From positions 1-44,965 of the forward strand of contig DAOTYE010000009.1 of assembly GCA_034434915.1 (NCBI GenBank): a stretch of 44,965 nucleotides of DNA, in the 5' to 3' direction. The position numbers and the translations under genes were made by a program. Origin of the DNA: DAOTYE01 sp034434915 (GTDB taxonomy: Bacteria; Chloroflexota; Dehalococcoidia; Dehalococcoidales; RBG-16-60-22). Positions 42,511 through 44,965 of the stretch are shown here, piece by piece (position 1 is the first letter of the stretch; every line of letters begins with the position of its first letter). The notes beneath the pieces were generated by a model. The model was not told the DNA's origin. It made no database searches and was given only the letters and a program-made list of their open reading frames with translations.

Positions 42511-42765
42511 ATGGTCAATCTGTACAAAATGCTCTGGTCAAGGCTTGGCGGGCGGCCCTGGACGTATATCCTGAGGGATACCTGGCACCGCTTTGAAGGG
42601 CTGTGGATAATCGGGCTGGTCGCCTGCGGTGCCCTGCTGGGACACTGGCTCTGGGAGCTCATTTTCTGGTTCCTCCTCGTCTTTGCCCTTGGTTATATCG
42701 CCGGTCATCTCTTCTGGGGGACGGAGTATATCCCTGGTCAGCGGGAAGAATCAGGGGAGCAATAA
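42511..42765 (+). CDS. Small two-helix membrane protein
   Basis: 84 residues with two membrane segments (about 31-48 and 51-69), a basic N-terminus and an acidic hydrophilic tail. An ATG at 42508 is equally in frame; 42511 is preferred because it stands 6 bases after GGAG. Holins have this size and shape, so it is the only lysis candidate in the window, but there is no endolysin beside it and no sequence motif to prove the role. Confidence 0.6.
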   Translation: MVNLYKMLWSRLGGRPWTYILRDTWHRFEGLWIIGLVACGALLGHWLWELIFWFLLVFALGYIAGHLFWGTEYIPGQREESGEQ

Positions 42766-42767
42766 CC

Positions 42768-44774
42768 ATGCGCACGCTTTCCTCAACACTGTTAGCCGTT
42801 CAGAAACAGCCGTCCTCCGTGCCGTATGTCCGGGTAACTGCCGCAAATAAAGTAGCCGGTGTGGTCAGGTATGATTGGTCGCGGCTTTACACCGGTGTGG
42901 AAGATGACTACTATCATGGACTCACCATCCCCGCTGATGGCTCTCTCATTCGGGTGCGGGTCACGCCGCCAGCGGACAACCGCAAGCTGTACCGTCAACG
43001 TGTGGCAGACCCCGGTCCGGCTAGCGATTTCAGCCAGTGGACATACACCGGACAGTACAATGCCGCGGCGGTCGCCACTGCTTCACTGGGAGCAGAGGTG
43101 TCAATTTTCTGGACCGATATGTTGAACCGCAAAATCCAGCGTCTCAAAAGTGTTGACTGCGGCGCCACATGGGGCAGTCCGGAGCTTATTGACTATTCTC
43201 CTAGCACGTCCATCAACGGTCTGGCGGCGGCTTACAAGCCGAACGGCGACCTGGTGATTTTCTTCGCTGACCAGTCCACGCTCTATGTGAAGAAGCTCAT
43301 CTCCGGCGAATGGCAGACTAAAGCGGCATGGGATAAGAGCACCGGAGACCTGTCCGGAGTGGCGGCGGTCTATTCTGATGACTGGCATCTTCTGGTCACT
43401 GGAAAGGACTCCTCCGGCAATTTCAAGCTCTGGAGCCTGATATATGGAGACGGTGATGATGTCCCGGCGGGGAGCTGGTCTGAACTGAAAGAGCTTGCCT
43501 CTGCCCCGTCCGATGGCGACTTTGCATACGCTCAGCCGTTTCTGGCTAAGCCTGATGTACATCGCTGTTTCTACGTTGAAAAGTTCAGCGGCAATGAAGC
43601 ATATAGCCGTCTGTTCTGGTCACATCTTGTCCTCAACTCCGCTTTCCGGGACAATCTCTGGCGGGAGCCTGTCCCTTTTGACCTGTCCACAGAATATGGT
43701 CTGGCAATCGCCCACCACGGAGATTATTGCTGGCTCTCCAGCCCCTCATCAGTCTGGCGCGCTGATATGAGTCTGAAGACGCTTGAGCTCACCGCAGATA
43801 TCATCAGCCTGCGGCAGGAAGCAGGTGAGACGTCAGGTGAGCTGAAGGTTGAATTGAGGAATGATGACGGGAAATATGCCCAGCCGGGAGAAGGGAGTCT
43901 CTCCATCCTCACACCGGGCTGTCAGCTTGAGTTCAGCCCGGGCTACCGCACCTCGGTGGGAAATGAGGTTAGCGCAGGGCAGGCTTATTGTATTGAAGCG
44001 CATGAGCATGTCAGTTCAGGCGGCAAATCCTGCCTCGTTCTGCACGGTCTTGATGGCTGGCATGCCCTGCGCCGCTGGCGTGCCGCTCACCAGTTCCGCT
44101 GGAATAAAAGCTCGGACGAACTGAGTGTGAAAGATATCATCGCTTTTGTCCTGGGCAGAATTGGCGTACGACTGACGGCACTATCGCAGTCGTCAACTGC
44201 CGCCGGTTTTTATCCTGACTTCACCATCAACGCTGGTGACGGCGGCGAGACCATTATCCGCAAACTGCTCTCATTCGTGCCGGATGTTATCTTTCTGGAA
44301 GGGCAGAATGCTTACCTGGTCAATCCACTTCCCTCAGATGGGTCTGTCTATAGCTACGGTGTCAGCCATTCAATAATAGAAGGAAACTACAAGAAGGGCG
44401 TATGGGAAGTCAACCATCTCCTTATTGAAGGATATGACCGCGGAGACGGTAAGCCAATCATCACAGAAAGGTTTGCCTGGGATGAGATAAACCGGGTGTG
44501 CGGGCGCCTGCGTCAACTTGATGACCGGAATCTGGGCACTGTGGCAGAAGCCCGGCAGAGAGGAGATGCTTACCTCAGGAGAGCGGAGATGGCATCTGCC
44601 GGCGGCTATCTCCTGGTCCCGGTCAATTGCGGGCAACAGCTCTACGATGTCATTGACATCACTGATAGCCGGGCAGGTCTGAGTGGGGCGAAGAGGCGGG
44701 TTCTTGGCTTTTCTCTGAGGTATAATCCCCAACACGCCGAATACCACCAGCACCTTTACCTTGGTGCAGTATAG
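42768..44774 (+). CDS. Large virion/tail protein with propeller-like and hub-like regions
   Basis: 668 residues. The first part (about 80-380) has repeated short beta units with Trp, Asp and Gly (SIFWTDMLNRKIQRLKSVDC, LVIFFADQST, DDWHLLVTGKDSSGNFKLW), like a beta-propeller of the BNR/sialidase type. The second half (about 340-668) has ADIISLRQEAGETSGELKVEL, then a section with TVAEARQRGDAYLRRAEMA, resembling tail-hub (gp27/GpD-like) proteins. It may bind the cell surface and centre the tail tip. Start at 42768 after GGGGAG; the frame extends upstream to 42603 but that overlaps the membrane-protein gene. Confidence 0.6.
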   Translation: MRTLSSTLLAVQKQPSSVPYVRVTAANKVAGVVRYDWSRLYTGVEDDYYHGLTIPADGSLIRVRVTPPADNRKLYRQRVADPGPASDFSQWTYTGQYNAAAVATASLGAEVSIFWTDMLNRKIQRLKSVDCGATWGSPELIDYSPSTSINGLAAAYKPNGDLVIFFADQSTLYVKKLISGEWQTKAAWDKSTGDLSGVAAVYSDDWHLLVTGKDSSGNFKLWSLIYGDGDDVPAGSWSELKELASAPSDGDFAYAQPFLAKPDVHRCFYVEKFSGNEAYSRLFWSHLVLNSAFRDNLWREPVPFDLSTEYGLAIAHHGDYCWLSSPSSVWRADMSLKTLELTADIISLRQEAGETSGELKVELRNDDGKYAQPGEGSLSILTPGCQLEFSPGYRTSVGNEVSAGQAYCIEAHEHVSSGGKSCLVLHGLDGWHALRRWRAAHQFRWNKSSDELSVKDIIAFVLGRIGVRLTALSQSSTAAGFYPDFTINAGDGGETIIRKLLSFVPDVIFLEGQNAYLVNPLPSDGSVYSYGVSHSIIEGNYKKGVWEVNHLLIEGYDRGDGKPIITERFAWDEINRVCGRLRQLDDRNLGTVAEARQRGDAYLRRAEMASAGGYLLVPVNCGQQLYDVIDITDSRAGLSGAKRRVLGFSLRYNPQHAEYHQHLYLGAV

Positions 44775-44826
44775 ACAAATAAAGATTTGCGCAGGGAATG
44801 CTAATGCCAAAAAGGGGGTGAGGTTA

Positions 44827-44965
44827 TTGACAATCAAAAAAGCGGTGCTCAAAAGCTTTAACTCAGGTGCTTACACGGCTTCAGTCAGCCTTATTGGAAG
44901 CCGCAAAGTTTACCTGGAGGATATCACTGTTGCCCGCAATCTGCCTGCCGTAGAGATGTCTGCGG
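44827..44965 (+). CDS. Partial virion-operon gene running off the window
   Basis: Starts at TTG 44827 after GGGGGTGAGG and continues to the window end (46 codons). The protein begins (M)TIKKAVLKSFNSGAYTA and continues with a short beta pattern containing KVYLEDITVARNLP. The frame has no stop. I recall similar starts in phage tail/baseplate-spike proteins, but this is memory only. GTG 44818 is an alternative start. Confidence 0.6.
   Translation, partial: MTIKKAVLKSFNSGAYTASVSLIGSRKVYLEDITVARNLPAVEMSA

Overview
The window looks like a contiguous piece of a bacterial chromosome. The conserved genes (rpoB-rpoC-ruvB in one transcription unit, a DUF4342 protein, a secreted TIG-repeat protein with a C-terminal membrane anchor, and the zinc-ribbon / RNase HI / RNase P RNA block) are most consistent with Chloroflexota, probably class Dehalococcoidia. 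That placement is my inference from remembered family and neighbourhood patterns, not a tree.

Layout. 1-9.4 kb: a small cupin gene, then ruvB, rpoC and rpoB on the minus strand behind a near-consensus promoter (9327-9355). 9.4-16.5 kb: nfeD-like gene, divergent ychF with a small HEAT-like gene, holA, a ROK kinase, alaS and ruvX. 16.5-18.6 kb: an excisionase-like HTH protein and a secreted TIG-repeat surface protein behind a fully consensus promoter. 18.6-20.6 kb, minus strand: a phage DNA-packaging operon (49-residue micro-ORF, small terminase candidate, large terminase). 20.7-36.9 kb: ordinary host genes (zinc-ribbon protein, RNase HI, RNase P RNA, ctpA, macro-domain hydrolase, CDF transporter, CvpA, DUF4389, mutM, polA, SDR, DUF4342, histidine phosphatase, argF, der, plsY, gpsA, dnaJ). 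37.1-45 kb, plus strand: a phage virion operon (Cys-cluster HTH protein, portal, scaffold, major capsid, small virion protein, LamG protein, connector, membrane protein, a large tail/propeller protein and a partial gene running off the window).

The most interesting point is that the virus-like genes are split. Terminase genes and portal/capsid genes, normally adjacent in a phage, lie on opposite strands with about 16.5 kb of intact housekeeping genes between them. I see no integrase, replication, lysogeny or prohead-protease gene and no att repeats in the window, and the virus-like ORFs are not visibly broken. Both operons start from promoters carrying nearly the same 16-bp imperfect palindrome (TAGAACAAATGTGCTA at 37117-37132; TAGCACAAATGTTCTA at 20615-20630) between the -35 and the -10. 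The palindrome resembles the Gram-positive type LexA box (GAAC-N4-GTTC). This suggests a domesticated, host-maintained particle, similar in concept to a gene transfer agent, with packaging and structure induced together, perhaps by DNA damage. The split layout and the shared operator are seen directly; the function is inference.

Smaller oddities: ruvB has no ATG/GTG/TTG/CTG start and probably uses ATC; polA appears to be leaderless; the ornithine carbamoyltransferase has HPLP where HCLP is usual; GpsA and the YchF-like protein have altered glycine motifs.
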